In this document: one piece after another, positions 12,525 to 24,067 of the stretch
Layout of the letters: every line of letters begins with the position of its first letter
Position numbering within the stretch: the stretch's first letter is position 1
NCBI GenBank assembly: GCA_905331475.1
Contig: CAJNYU010003311.1
Span: 1-64,000, forward strand
DNA: 64,000 nucleotides
Reading direction: 5' to 3'
Source: Rotaria socialis
Lineage: Eukaryota > Rotifera > Eurotatoria > Philodinida > Philodinidae
Translations under genes and position numbers: made by a program
The notes under the pieces: model-generated
What the model saw: only the letters and a program-made list of their open reading frames with translations
Database searches by the model: none
Told to the model about the DNA's origin: nothing

Positions 12525-15500
12525 TTAAAAATGACTATCATCACTTTCCATAGTTTCTAAATGTGAAAATTTTTCTATATCAGATGTAACTTGTTTAACT
12601 GGTCTATATGTATCATTAATAAAAATATTGATTTCACCGTATGATTGTGTTTGATGAACTGTTAGTCGCCCTTCGCCACAAAGAACTAAATTTGAAAAAT
12701 CAAGCATAAAAAAAGAGCCCAGAACCCAAGAAAATTATATTTACCCAGTAATACACTGAATAGACGAGCTGCGTGAACTCGAGTTGCATCTGATCGTTTC
12801 AAAAATTGATTAAATGAACCGCCACCTAGATTATCAGCCACACTAAAACAAAAGATTGGATGAAAATTTTCAATCATTACGGTACGCACTTGAGAATATC
12901 ATCAATAGCTTTTTGTTTTTGTTTTTCTTGCCAAGTTGGTGATGGTTCCACAGGTGTTATTATGGTTGTTCTTTCTCGTCGTTTTGTTTGTAATGGTGAA
13001 AATGGCTGCGGAATACTAACTAAAGGTTCAGATGGTGGTAATACTAATTGAAGATCATCAAAACTGCTAGGTAGTGGTGGAAGAAAATCGCCATCATTTG
13101 CTCTTGGTGGCAATTCTGATACACGCTAAACAAACAAAAAATAAATCCTGATTAAATTAATAAGAAAGAAATAATCTCGCCTCTTGAGCTGTTGGCACTA
13201 TTGATGATGGCGATCGTGTACCTGGTTTAGGTAAAAGACCACCTTAAACAAGAATTTTCTTAATTATAGTATAATTTCAATATTGATTGAGCTTACTTGA
13301 TTGACCTCGACGAATAGCCATCTCTTGACCTGTACGCCGTATTTGTACAAGATCATCATGCTCGCCTATAAATACAATTTATAATTTGAAGATATAAAAG
13401 CAAAAGAAAACATATCTAATCGATTTCACACGTTCAAAACAAATAGAAACAATAGTATTTCGTTAAAAGTGCAAATAATTCATATGATACTTACAAGAAA
13501 TATGACAAGTTTCTTATGAAATCATTATTCTTTATCCTGGTCATCGCTGAATCGTGCAACTTCTATAGATATTTTTGTTTGGTAAAATATTTTATAGAAA
13601 CAATAATTTTTCACAGTTAATAGACAAGAATTTTATATTTTTTATAATTCTCTTCTTCGAACTGTGTCATAATACTGAATGGTTCGGATGGAGTCTTAAT
13701 AATATTCAGAGAGTATGATGGCGAGAGACTCTTATAGATCAATTCAATTTCATCCAAACCTTCTGTAACCTAGTCGAAGGAATGCCATAACAATTTAATA
13801 AAAGTTTTGAGTAAGTCGTCACCTATTTGTTTTAAAAACAGAAATAACTTTCACTTCTTCATTGATACAACTAATATAGTTTTAAGATTTATAAATATAT
13901 ATTTATATATATATATATATTTCATCTAAGCTATACTTAATAAAACTTGATTAAGTGTACAGTAAAATTACAAAAAAAATCTCAAATTGATTTTTTTGAA
14001 CTATCGAAGAAATAAATATTTTTATAACTTTTTCAATTAGAATTTTCGAATATTTGGTACATTCTTTACCTGGATTAGTTAATATTTTTGCTACATTCAT
14101 AATATCATCAATAATAACGCTAAGATTAGTACTAGTCAACACGGTTTTAGCATTATCTAATAATTTATTCATTCGTTTTGTTCCATTCTTGAATGAAAAG
14201 AAATCAGTAATATTATAAAATAATGAAGAATAAAACTTACTCGCCCAACTAACGTGAACCATGGTTTTTGTTCTTGTTTATTTTTTTCGAACACTTCATC
14301 CTCTTCTTCTACAACTGATTCCAGTTTATCATATTCAAATTCAATAATTTGTTCATAAATTGATGAATCTTTCCGTTTTTTATTTAATGCATTTGGTGTA
14401 TTACGTTTCTTTTTTGAAACATGAAAAGCTTTTTTTTCATCTGGTGCCACCGTTACAACATCAGGTACTTGAGCATCAGCAACCATAGGCATCGGTGCTT
14501 CATTTGGTAATTGCTAAAACAATTGAGATGGTTTTTTTTTCATTAATTTATAAGAAAACTCATTAAGCACATACTTGATCTAATGGAGGTAATGTATCCA
14601 TTGGTATTATCATTTCGTCTGTACCAATTACAGTTGGTTCTTGAACAAAAATTAGAGGAACACTACTACTCGGAATGCAATCCGCACCAAGTAAAACAGT
14701 TTTTATTGGCATTGAACTAGGAAAAAAAACTATATTGCATTTCTATCAAAAATAATGATACAAACTCATAGATTGGATATGTATCAATCGCACTCGTAAT
14801 AAAAGCAAGTGCATCAATAGAAAATTGATCACGCTTGTCAATTTTTGAATGCTCAGGTTCAGCGGATGTTGTATCCATCAGTGGCATAGATATTGGTGGT
14901 AAAGCAGATTGAATCGAACGTGGTGGATGATGTTCATCAATAGTTCGATCTTCACTTGGATGTAAATAACGATCGGTTGCATGTATCTGTCGATCGACAT
15001 GTGGTGCTATTCAATGAAATTTTTTATAATGATTATACATAGAAAAACAAAAATATAACCTCGAAGTAGTTCTTTACTTCGATCTTCGGATGCAGTACGA
15101 AAAAATGTTCGATCACATCGTTCATCGATATCCATTGTTGTTGTCGATGGAACTGGTAAAGGTTCACCAAAACGATCATCAATTATATCGAATTTAGGCA
15201 TTGGTTCCTATAAAAAAAAATAGCATCGCATATGATTGTATCAGTGTTTCTTTTTTCATATTAAAATAAATCTTACTTCGATATCAGGCAATAACGTTAT
15301 ACGTTTTCCATGAGTTGGCTTAGAAACTTCCCACGGCAATAGTAATAAATTGTCCTTAGAAATTAAAGACAAATATTTTAGTTGAATAGTAAATTTTAGA
15401 ATAGTACAAACAGGCGACTGAACAAGCTGTGGTGGTGGTGTTAGTTGACGTGGAATTTCAATAGAAAAATCTCTTTCTAACAACATTCTTTCATCGGGTA

Positions 15501-16118
15501 ATAAATTTTCATCAATATCAATTTGCCATTGCGTATCAGTTAAAACTGTATCCTTTTTACGTGTTAATTTTAACTTGGCTGAATCTTCAAATTCAAAAAA
15601 TCTAATAAAAATAGATTTCATTATATATATGAAAAGTAAATTATTTACCGATGTACAACAGCATCTTTATATAGTTTTTCAACATCTTCTTTAAAAATGA
15701 GAAATAAAAACAATTTTAAAAAAATCAGAGAAGAAAAAGGAAATAACTGACGATGACATAATATTACAGTTTTCGAATACACATAAACAAGGCCAATCAT
15801 AAGATGACTATCGAGAATAAGAGCTAATGGTGAACGACGACGGGTTTTTGAATTAACATATTGAAGAACATCTTTACTATAAATATATTTTCAAAAGGAA
15901 ATACAACGAAAACTAAATAAAATAAAATCTTACTAAATATTTTTAAAACTAGCTGAATTTATTAAAGCTTTAGTTATTAAACGTCGTTGACCAGCACATT
16001 TCCTAAGAAGAATAGAAATTGAAAGACAAAAATTTATATGCTAGCTTTGTTTTTACCAAAGTATTTGTAATGATGGACTATGAGCAAAGATATTTTGTGA
16101 TTTCTTTGTTGAAGCCAT
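12525..16118 (-). CDS. Kleisin-family cohesin subunit (RAD21/REC8-like)
   Basis: Kleisins close the SMC1-SMC3 cohesin ring: the N-terminus binds SMC3 and the C-terminal winged helix binds SMC1. Roughly a dozen exons, mostly with 50-80 nt introns. The first exons (16057-16118, 15934-16002, 15752-15876) join in frame to give an N-terminal kleisin domain with SPSLQILWKCAGQRRLITKA, then RSPLALILDSHLMIGLVYVY, like the family's SPLALRLSSHLLLGVVRIYS. The last two exons give a winged helix: ATRVHAARLFSVLL, an intron, then VLCGEGRLTVHQTQSYGEI, like the family's KQAAVKFFSFLVL...QxxPYGEI. The middle is acidic, proline-rich and poorly conserved, as usual. The usual MFYxH start is absent (MASTKKSQ...). 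One intron near 13.19 kb appears to use a GC donor. An intron of about 700 bp (about 13373-14077) holds a coding-like fragment, noted separately. I cannot decide between mitotic RAD21 and meiotic REC8. Confidence 0.8.
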
Positions 16119-17491
16119 TGGATCGACGAGGTAGTATTCTTTTCACTCACTTGGCTCACTAATAGCTAAATGAGATGATATACGATGATTTAAGATAGAA
16201 TCATTTTCTTCTTCAATCGTCGGACGTATATCCGTCTGTTACTGCGAGAGAACAAAACAAAATTCGTATTGAAAATATATCTATATGGTAGTAGCTAATG
16301 TATTTTTACAGCTATGTATACTAACTTTTGTTAGACCACTGAATAAAACTTTATACATCAATTGCTATATAATTTTGACTGTAAAAAAATGAGCTTATGA
16401 AATATTTTTATTATAAAGAAAGCAAGTGCTTAAGCTGTCTTTGAAACATTTTTGGTATTGTAACCTTTTAGAAAGAAACAATAATGAAAAATAAAATATT
16501 TTATTAATTTCAAAATAAAATTCATGTAGATTTTATTTAATCTTCATTGTTGATATATAGACACATTAATTTTACTACATGTTTGGCTTTTTTTTCTATA
16601 AACTAATGAAAGCAATTATTTGCTATAAGAACATTTAAGAAGGAATTTAAAACTGAAGAAGTTTTCAACAATTGATGATTACTTCTTATGATCCAGTAAA
16701 AATATTAAAATTATTCTCTTTACTACGTAATATTTATGCATTCATAATTAGGAAACTTTCTCGCAAGATTAGATTTCATATGTATGTTTTTTTTAAAAAA
16801 TATTTATCTATGACTTTATAAAAATCGAACTACTACTGATCAGGTATTTTTAAAAAAATCATCAATAATCTAAGTAATACCAAAAACTTGGCGTTGACGT
16901 GTAATTTCCCTCTTTTTTTTGTGAAAAATTCTTTAATTTAAATCTAGTTTATAAATAATATCCATCAAAATAATCCTGTCTAAGATATTATAAAACTGGC
17001 ACAGACTATACGATGTTAAACAATCTGTTAATATATTACCCGAATAATATATATCTTGAATATTTCGACGTATGGAATTTCTTTTTTATTCTATTATTAT
17101 TCTATGTGCAGAAATACATGCAGAAGTTTGTTCGTTTTGACGATCGATTATTCTTAAAATCAGACTTTCACATGTCAGAACTATGCGTCTGAACATAGTT
17201 TATATTATTTCAATAAAGATAAAAAATCCATGCGATTAGTATGCTTTAGACCTACCGAGGCTGCAGTAGAATAGATTTTATTTATTATTTTTTCAGTCAC
17301 AGAAAGTAAACAAAGAAAATAACCCAATTTTTCAGTTCGTATTTTGAAGTAACATAATTTAGGCGCCCCAAAAAAATAAATCTGATTCAATTTCTAGTAT
17401 TCAACAATAGTAAGAAAAAGAATCATAATTTCATTGTTTAATAACGTCAGATATTTATATTGTTGCAACAAATATATTGTACAAAAAAAAA
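16119..17491. other. Intergenic between kleisin and UROS genes
   Basis: No gene seen. This carries the kleisin promoter and the 3' flank of the uroporphyrinogen-III synthase gene. It is uniformly A+T-rich without notable repeats. Confidence 0.5.
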
Positions 17492-18770
17492 CTATTCAAT
17501 GCTTTGCACAACTCGAAGAAATTCATCAGCAGTTGGTTTCAGACATGAACGTTCATCAAATGGCGATGAATCAAGACAGTTTCGAATAGCAGCACTTGTC
17601 GTCTTACCCAGACTAATTAACTAAATAGAAGAGTTTTCATTTTAAGCAATCAAAGGATTTCGTTTAACATAACATACTACAGTTTTATTATTTGTTAGAT
17701 CAAAACCAATTCGTTGACTAGCTCTGAATACACTATCGAATCCACTCGGACTGAAGAAACCAACAGCATTAGGTCTCTAAATAATACGTTTAGGAAACTT
17801 CAATAAAATAAATATTTAATTGTACTCCATGATCTTTTAGGTATTCATTTAAATCATGTTCTAGACTGTCTGACGGTGTCGTTTCATATACCAATATTTC
17901 ATCCAAATGAATTGCTACAAGTAGAAGTAATACTATAAAACTTAATTTTGATTCAAAACGATTTGAATCACCTTGTGCACTCGAAAGTCGTCTTGGTAAT
18001 ATATCTAACCGAGCTTGAGCACATGGGAATAAAAGATTGACAGTACCCTCTGTACCTTCCACATCTGATAAGTCAAAACAAAACAAAATGAATTTTATTC
18101 ATTCTTGAATTTTGTTTTTTTATTACCTTTGATTATAAATTTAGCTAAACACTCACTTCCACCAGATTCAGCACCAAGAATTTTAGCTGTTGACTCAAAT
18201 ATTTCTTGGACTAAAATGTATAGCACAATATTTGTTCTGTATTGGAAATAAAAATAAATATACCCAGTGCGCCTGTAGCTGGTCCTTCGACATAGATTCG
18301 TTGTAAACGTTGGCGATCATTATCTATGAAGACAAAAACAAACGAGCAGTATTTGAAACTGATTGAGAGAGCTTGCAAGAGAAACAAAACATACTTTTGT
18401 TTTCTTTTTTTTCTTTATCAATGAATTTATGTACCTGTAAGAACTCGTTGAACAGCTTCAACAGCTCGTTTACTTGTAAATATAAGACCATGATAATCAT
18501 TCGACTATACATTAATTAATACAGAAAATATTACAATAAAATTTGAAATAATACACACCTGCAGTTTTGTAGATAATAAATCCATGTTTATAAAACGAAA
18601 TTGTATAGGTGAAATTGTTTTGACATGATAGCCGTGATCACTTAACAACTATAATAAAGAAAAGTTGATTTCAAAGGTTTAATTTAATAAAATTTAACTT
18701 TTTCGTAAACATCATCACTCGATGCATCATCTGGTTTGGATCGAAACAATAGTATCGTTTTTACGGACAT
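17492..18770 (-). CDS. UROS: Uroporphyrinogen-III synthase
   Basis: UROS (HEM4 family) closes and inverts ring D of hydroxymethylbilane to make uroporphyrinogen III, the cytosolic branch point of heme synthesis. About nine small exons separated by 50-90 nt introns. The first exon encodes MSVKTILLFRSKPDD, matching the family's N-terminal strand. A later exon gives NDYHGLIFTSKRAVEAVQRV, equivalent to the conserved GLIFTSPRAVEA segment. Next come IYVEGPATGAL, NLLFPCAQARLDILPRRL, VGFFSPSGFDSV (family FFSPSG) and LGKTTSAAIRNC (family IGxTTAxAL), ending KPTADEFLRVVQSIE-stop. All signature blocks occur in order, so the gene looks intact. The start at 18770 is the only Met in frame with the first strand. 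Confidence 0.9.
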
Positions 18771-19908
18771 TTCAGTAGGGCTGCATATATCAATAATTGG
18801 AATATTTTACAAGTATAAGACTTTTTACATAATGCAAAAAAATTGTTTTATGTTGATGAAGTGATTGAATACGGCAATGAATGAATTCACATCAAGAAAA
18901 ATTTAGAGTATTCCTAAGAAAACCAATAAAAATAAAAATATTATTGCAATACTGATAATCTGTATGTGGCGCCTGCACGGTATTAACAGCAACGATGAAT
19001 AGTGACCTCTTTTGGTCTAGGCTTCAGACAGAAAACTCTGTGCAATTTATTTTTGAGTAGAAGTTATTTTATTTTTATTTGATGATATCTACTTGTGATA
19101 CATTCACAATCTCATTATCATGCAATACAATAATGAACCACAAACTACTTCCTCAGAAGAGATGATATGTTTTTAAGGATATGAACTCGCATTTTAATCG
19201 ATTTGACCTCATATGTTTTCAGCTACTTTATCAAACATGTAACGACTACTTGATAATATGAAGTTTAGTGCTGAAAACCCAACCAATCTATTTTAATAAA
19301 GGTATATCTCTGTCTCTCAGTTGAGTTATTAGCGTAGCAAGCGTTTTTGCGTCTATTGTTTATATTTAAGAGAGTAATAATAGATTTCTGGGAGATTTGT
19401 AATAAAAAATGAAAAAGGAATCGGTTCGCTAGAGGTCTCGATTTTGATTTGAAACTAAAATGAAAATTAGAATAAAACTTTGTTATAATGATATTCAGTA
19501 CTTTAAACATTTCTACTTTGTTATTGAATAGAATGTGACTGAAAGAAATTTCATACCTCAACAGACATCTTTTGTTTAATGAATAATAATAATAATAAAT
19601 ATATACACATTTAACTATCTGTTATCCAATATTATCCGGAACACAAATATCCACATATTCGTTGTTATTTAGAACTAGGATAGATAATAATAGTTAATTT
19701 GTTTGAATGTTACTTATCTTTTCAACTAAATATAAAATTTAGTTGATACTTCCTATTTCTAATTCAACTTGTGATCTGTTCATAGAATACTGTATTGGAG
19801 AAAATCATGATACACATGGTCAGTAGATTTAAGGTTATTTTCTGTTTTAATGCACTCAATACAAACTGTAATCATTGATTAGGTAGCAATGATCCTAGTA
19901 AGGTTCAA
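18771..19908. other. Intergenic upstream of UROS, no gene seen
   Basis: A+T-rich. A 98-codon minus-strand frame at 19265-19561 is phenylalanine/asparagine-rich and lacks any recognisable domain, so I treat it as chance. Confidence 0.45.
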
Positions 19909-20217
19909 TTATAGGTACTTAGCTGATACTGTTAAAAACGATACATAAATTAATATTCTATAATTTACAATACGTTGCAAAAATATGCATGATTGTTTAT
20001 TGATGGATAAAGAAATTTCTTTAATAAAATAGTGATAAATTTCTTTTTGAATAGCTTCTACTTCACCATCATTTACCAGAGACAATAAAGAGTCAAGTTT
20101 CCTATACAAATACTGACTGCCCGCTAATATAGAACAAATAATATATGATTTTCCTTCGCTTTTGATCAATTGATTCATATGCATTGATTGATTTAATCGT
20201 TTATTCAAATTTGTCAT
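19909..20217 (-). CDS. Possible small hypothetical protein
   Basis: A 102-codon frame starting MTNLNKRLNQSMHMNQ. The first 80 or so residues are mixed helical sequence with a charged stretch (NDGEVEAIQKEIYHYF), more protein-like than random A+T-rich frames nearby. The last 20 residues (about YRILIYVSFLTVSAKYL) look like untranslated or intronic sequence, so a splice near codon 80 or an unrelated end is possible. I recognise no family. It lies just downstream of the FAM92/CIBAR gene on the same strand and may be spurious. Confidence 0.3.
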   Translation of the reverse strand: MTNLNKRLNQSMHMNQLIKSEGKSYIICSILAGSQYLYRKLDSLLSLVNDGEVEAIQKEIYHYFIKEISLSINKQSCIFLQRIVNYRILIYVSFLTVSAKYL

Positions 20218-20338
20218 TATTTTATTACGAGAAATGATGTGTTACAAGCTGATTAAGTTGTTAATAATATTAATTGACGAAGAAACAAAGCTCTAGCATA
20301 AAGTCACTACACACATACAAATAAGAATACAAATAATA

Positions 20339-21637
20339 TTAATCATCTGAGTCACTTGAATTGGACGAAATCAATTCAGGAATATTTGGTTTGGTCGTTT
20401 TTTGTTTACTAGTAGTACTAGTTGATGTTCCATGTTTTGATGAATGTTCATGCGTCGGACTCGAGCTATGAAGACCTCCTCGTGCTGATTGCGGCTTACG
20501 ATAATCATCATTTTCGACTGATCCACCACGATAAGGACGAGTATCCGCTGGTAAACTATGACGTGAACCTAATTCTTCATCACGACGATGATCTGGTAAT
20601 ACACTCATAGACCCTGAATGTTGACCACTGAGAGCACCTCCTGTTGTTCGTTTCGGATTGTTAAGTGCCGTCTCACTGACACTTCGTTGAGATGGATGAA
20701 GACGATGAAATGGTGCAGCCGTTCGAAATTCCTTTAAACAATTAAATTATTAATCGAAACAAAATATGCTTAAAACAAAACTCATATTTACCTCTAAATC
20801 ACGAGCAATATCAATATTTAATAATTGTTGATGTGCATATGTATACATTTCCATAGCACGAGCATGAAAAGCCAAATTAATTAATGTAAAATCTGTTAAA
20901 TACTTTTTAATATCAGTCAATTTCATTTGTTCAAATTTATCAATTTCATCTTGAACAACATTATCTGCGCGTGATGATTCTGTTTGTGCATATTCAGCAT
21001 TAACTTGCATAGCAACAATAGCATCACGGTTGCCCGGATTACGACTTGTTGCTTGTTGTAGTTTACGCTGTCGCTGAGCACCTTTATCTCGTGCATTAAT
21101 AGCCTTTTGTACGGCTTGCTACAAAAATTAAAGAAAACAAAGTCACTTTTGTTTCAAAAAACAAACAAGAATTATTTTATTCATACTCGTTTAAGTTTTA
21201 ATACTTCGCCATATTTAGCAAGTGGTTCAAGTATTTGATTTTCGATTCTTGTAATCTATCAATAAGAAATGTATTTGTTTCAAGTGAAATCAGATGTATT
21301 TTAAATAAATTTCAACATACAAGTGTATTACGATAATCCTCGACAGCTGATAAATAACTTGCATATTGCTGCAGACTTTGTCTTAATGTTGTATTTATAC
21401 GTTCACGATCAGCGAATTCGAACATATTTTGAGCCAATGAATCATTACAATCACGCAAGCGTGCTTCTTTGCGACATACCTTACCGAATTGTAAACATAT
21501 ACTACCTAAGTATTTTTCTGTTTGATTAATCCGGTCTAATACGAATTTTGTATTATTTGGGTCGCTATTCAAAATATGAGAATCGTTATGTCAAAAAAAT
21601 AACTTCATTTCAGGTTTATTTACCGATCCTGATACAT
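20339..21637 (-). CDS. CIBAR1: FAM92/CIBAR-type BAR-domain protein
   Basis: FAM92 (CIBAR) proteins have a curved BAR domain, bind membranes and CBY1, and act at the base of primary cilia and in mitochondrial inner-membrane shape. The gene starts with a tiny exon of 14 coding bases (21624-21637, MYQDR) that splices to 21322-21564. That exon encodes the first BAR helix (RINQTEKYLGSICLQFGKVC, family VEKHFGELCQIFAAYVRKTARLRD). Later exons give ITRIENQILEPLAKYGEVLK (family EAKVVEPLKTYG), then KFEQMKLTDIKKYLTDFTLI and LAFHARAMEMYTYAHQQLLN (family [32 protein letters not shown]). After the BAR domain comes a low-complexity Ser/Arg/His-rich tail ending SSDSDD-stop. Introns are 50-70 nt. Order and spacing match the family; only the disordered tail differs. 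Whether it is the CIBAR1 or CIBAR2 type cannot be settled. Confidence 0.9.
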
Positions 21638-22393
21638 GCTGTTAGTTTGGGTTTTGAAAAACAATAAATGAGAGAGAAAAAAAAGTAAATGTATGCCATG
21701 TCTTAATGCGTAGTGATTAATATTGCTAGGCAACAATTGAATAGATGTCACTAAATACTAATGAGAGTAGTTCATAGAATATTTATCTTAGAATATAATA
21801 TGACTTAAATTCAATTATATTTATGAAAAATTTTTGAATATTTCCAAGTGAAGATGAACCTTAGTAACTAAGAAACCTAAGGTCTTCATTATCATATCAA
21901 AAGAAAGATAAAATTACCTTTGAATTACCTGTCAAAGGGATCTACTTGATTTGACAGACGTCGTTATGTGAATAGGATAGTGATTAACAAACAAGTAGAA
22001 GAGCTGATAAATTTTTTAATGCATTTTTCTAATCATTTTATTTAATATAAATATTGTTTTAAACATTCGTACGAGAAAGAGTCTGCTTTTTACATGCAAG
22101 CAAAAATCCAACAATTCGAAACTACAGTTAGTTATAATGAAATTATATGATTTTTTTTGTTTCTTTGTATACAGAAAAAAAGCTTGAATTTACAAATTGT
22201 TTTACAAGTATCACATTCATGATGAATGTTCGCTAGCAGCAGTCCCGTGAAAAAAATAGTTCATATCGCCGCTCATTTCTAGCATCCGTAAAACTTCAGG
22301 TCTCACTTTCATATTAATAATTCAATACAGAAAAAAAATGATTCGACATTAATTCAAATTTTCCGAAAGTTTTATTTTTGTTTTATTTTAGCA
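21638..22393. promoter_or_regulatory. Divergent intergenic region between FAM92 and F-box genes
   Basis: The two flanking genes point away from each other, so both promoters must lie in these 756 bp. No TATA box or repeat is clear. A good acceptor (TTTTATTTTAG) ends two bases before the F-box ATG, so part of this interval is probably a 5' intron and a non-coding leader exon of that gene. Confidence 0.45.
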
Positions 22394-24067
22394 ATGTGCG
22401 TAACTTTGTTTACTGATCTTCCTGATCTTGTGATCCTTAATGTTCTTCGATTTCTTTCACATTTTGATGCAATTCAAGCATTTTATAATATTAATAATAA
22501 TACCGATCGAATTTTAAGTCTTTTAATTGAAGGTCAATGTTTTTCATCGATGCACTATTTTCGTTTGTCTTTATTTAATTTTGTTTGCGATCATGTTTTA
22601 TCACGTATTGGTAGCAAACTTACTCATTTGACTCTTTGTGATCATCAACTTGCATTAGCTTATCAAAAGCAAATTCTTTTATATTTATCTAATGTTTTAT
22701 CACTTCATTTAATAAATATCATCGAAATAACAGAAAGCGATAATTACCTTTCATATTTTCTTCGAAAACAATTAAAAAGCCTTACTATTGAATTTCTTAG
22801 TGAACATCATTTCGAAGCTCAAGCTTATGTATGTGAACAATTTATATTTAGTAAAAATTCAGAAAGTTTAACTCATTGTCATTTAATAAATGATCATGGA
22901 ATACAACTTAAACATAGAATTTTATTACCGAATGTCTCTATTGTAAATATGACAATACAATTAAGACAACTATCAGATTTACATGTACTTTTTGATTATT
23001 TATTGAATGTAAAAATTTTAAACGTTAAAATTTGTCGATGGACTGTTGAAGATATTAAATATGATTATGCAAAATTACCAAAAACACTATCTCATCTAAT
23101 TGAATTTTCTCTTCAAAGTGATCATGCATTGAGTTTCAATCAAATGATAATAATTTTTCGCCATCTTATTCATTTAGAAAAACTTTCATTTCTTTATCGA
23201 AACTACGATGAACATGGTATTGATATAAATCAACTGGAAATCGCATTGACTTATCTTAAAAATTTAACAGAACTTAATTCAATTATTAACTTTATATATT
23301 TTAATCTGAATCCAAAATTAACATTTGAAAATAATATTCATTTTAAACAACGATGGAATATTCATACATATAAGAATTTATTATATAAAAATTATGTCGC
23401 GTATACGCAACCGTTTATCAATGTATCTTACTCAATTTCAAGTGATGTTCTACTAGAAGATAATTCAACAGATTTTTCATCAATAACTAATTTAACTTTA
23501 AAAACACACACAAAACAATTGTCTCTCTTACCTATTATTCGTTCATTAAATAGTAGGTTTTCATCAGTGACTCATCTTCATATAATAGATTCATTTGGTA
23601 TCGAAGATAATCACAATGATGATATTAAATTGCCAAAAGTCTATTCATTTGATGCATCGGAGATAAAATTATCGAATTTATTTCAAATACTTTTACGATC
23701 GATGCCTAATTTGGCTCATCTACAAGTAAATTTAAATGTTTTAATAGCTTGTGACTGGAAGTTATTATTAGCTAACAATAAAATTAAACATCTTGAATTG
23801 AAAACAAACAATTTAGATCAAATCAATCCTATTTTATTTTATTTTTCGTCTTTGGAACAACTAATAGTCAACACTAAGAAACAATCAAATCAATATAAAA
23901 GAATATATATTCAAATTATTTTAGATTGGTTTCATAGATGTTCTCAATTGTATACAATTCATGTTAAAGCACATAAACTATCTGATTTTCTTTATATAGA
24001 ACATACGGAAAGTGATAAAAATATGCATGTTAAATATTCGAATGAAATATTTACCCTATGGAGATAA
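22394..24067 (+). CDS. F-box-like protein with leucine-rich repeats
   Basis: A continuous 557-codon frame. Residues about 6-50 read FTDLPDLVILNVLRFLSHFD, the LPDxxLxxVLxFL pattern of an F-box, which docks on SKP1 in SCF ubiquitin ligases. The rest is a long series of leucine-rich segments of roughly 25-30 residues (for example LSHLIEFSLQSDHALSF, LIHLEKLSFLYRNY, MPNLAHLQVNLN, FSSLEQLIVNT), probably the substrate-binding repeats. A splice-acceptor-like TTTTATTTTAG sits just before the ATG, so an upstream non-coding exon is likely. An AATAAA lies a few bases past the stop. F-box/LRR families of this look are, to my memory, greatly expanded in bdelloid rotifers. Target unknown. Confidence 0.75.
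   Translation: MCVTLFTDLPDLVILNVLRFLSHFDAIQAFYNINNNTDRILSLLIEGQCFSSMHYFRLSLFNFVCDHVLSRIGSKLTHLTLCDHQLALAYQKQILLYLSNVLSLHLINIIEITESDNYLSYFLRKQLKSLTIEFLSEHHFEAQAYVCEQFIFSKNSESLTHCHLINDHGIQLKHRILLPNVSIVNMTIQLRQLSDLHVLFDYLLNVKILNVKICRWTVEDIKYDYAKLPKTLSHLIEFSLQSDHALSFNQMIIIFRHLIHLEKLSFLYRNYDEHGIDINQLEIALTYLKNLTELNSIINFIYFNLNPKLTFENNIHFKQRWNIHTYKNLLYKNYVAYTQPFINVSYSISSDVLLEDNSTDFSSITNLTLKTHTKQLSLLPIIRSLNSRFSSVTHLHIIDSFGIEDNHNDDIKLPKVYSFDASEIKLSNLFQILLRSMPNLAHLQVNLNVLIACDWKLLLANNKIKHLELKTNNLDQINPILFYFSSLEQLIVNTKKQSNQYKRIYIQIILDWFHRCSQLYTIHVKAHKLSDFLYIEHTESDKNMHVKYSNEIFTLWR

Noticed and set aside
19265-19561. 98-codon minus-strand frame upstream of UROS
   Set aside because: Phe/Asn/Lys-rich composition as expected by chance in A+T-rich DNA; no splice partners or known domain.
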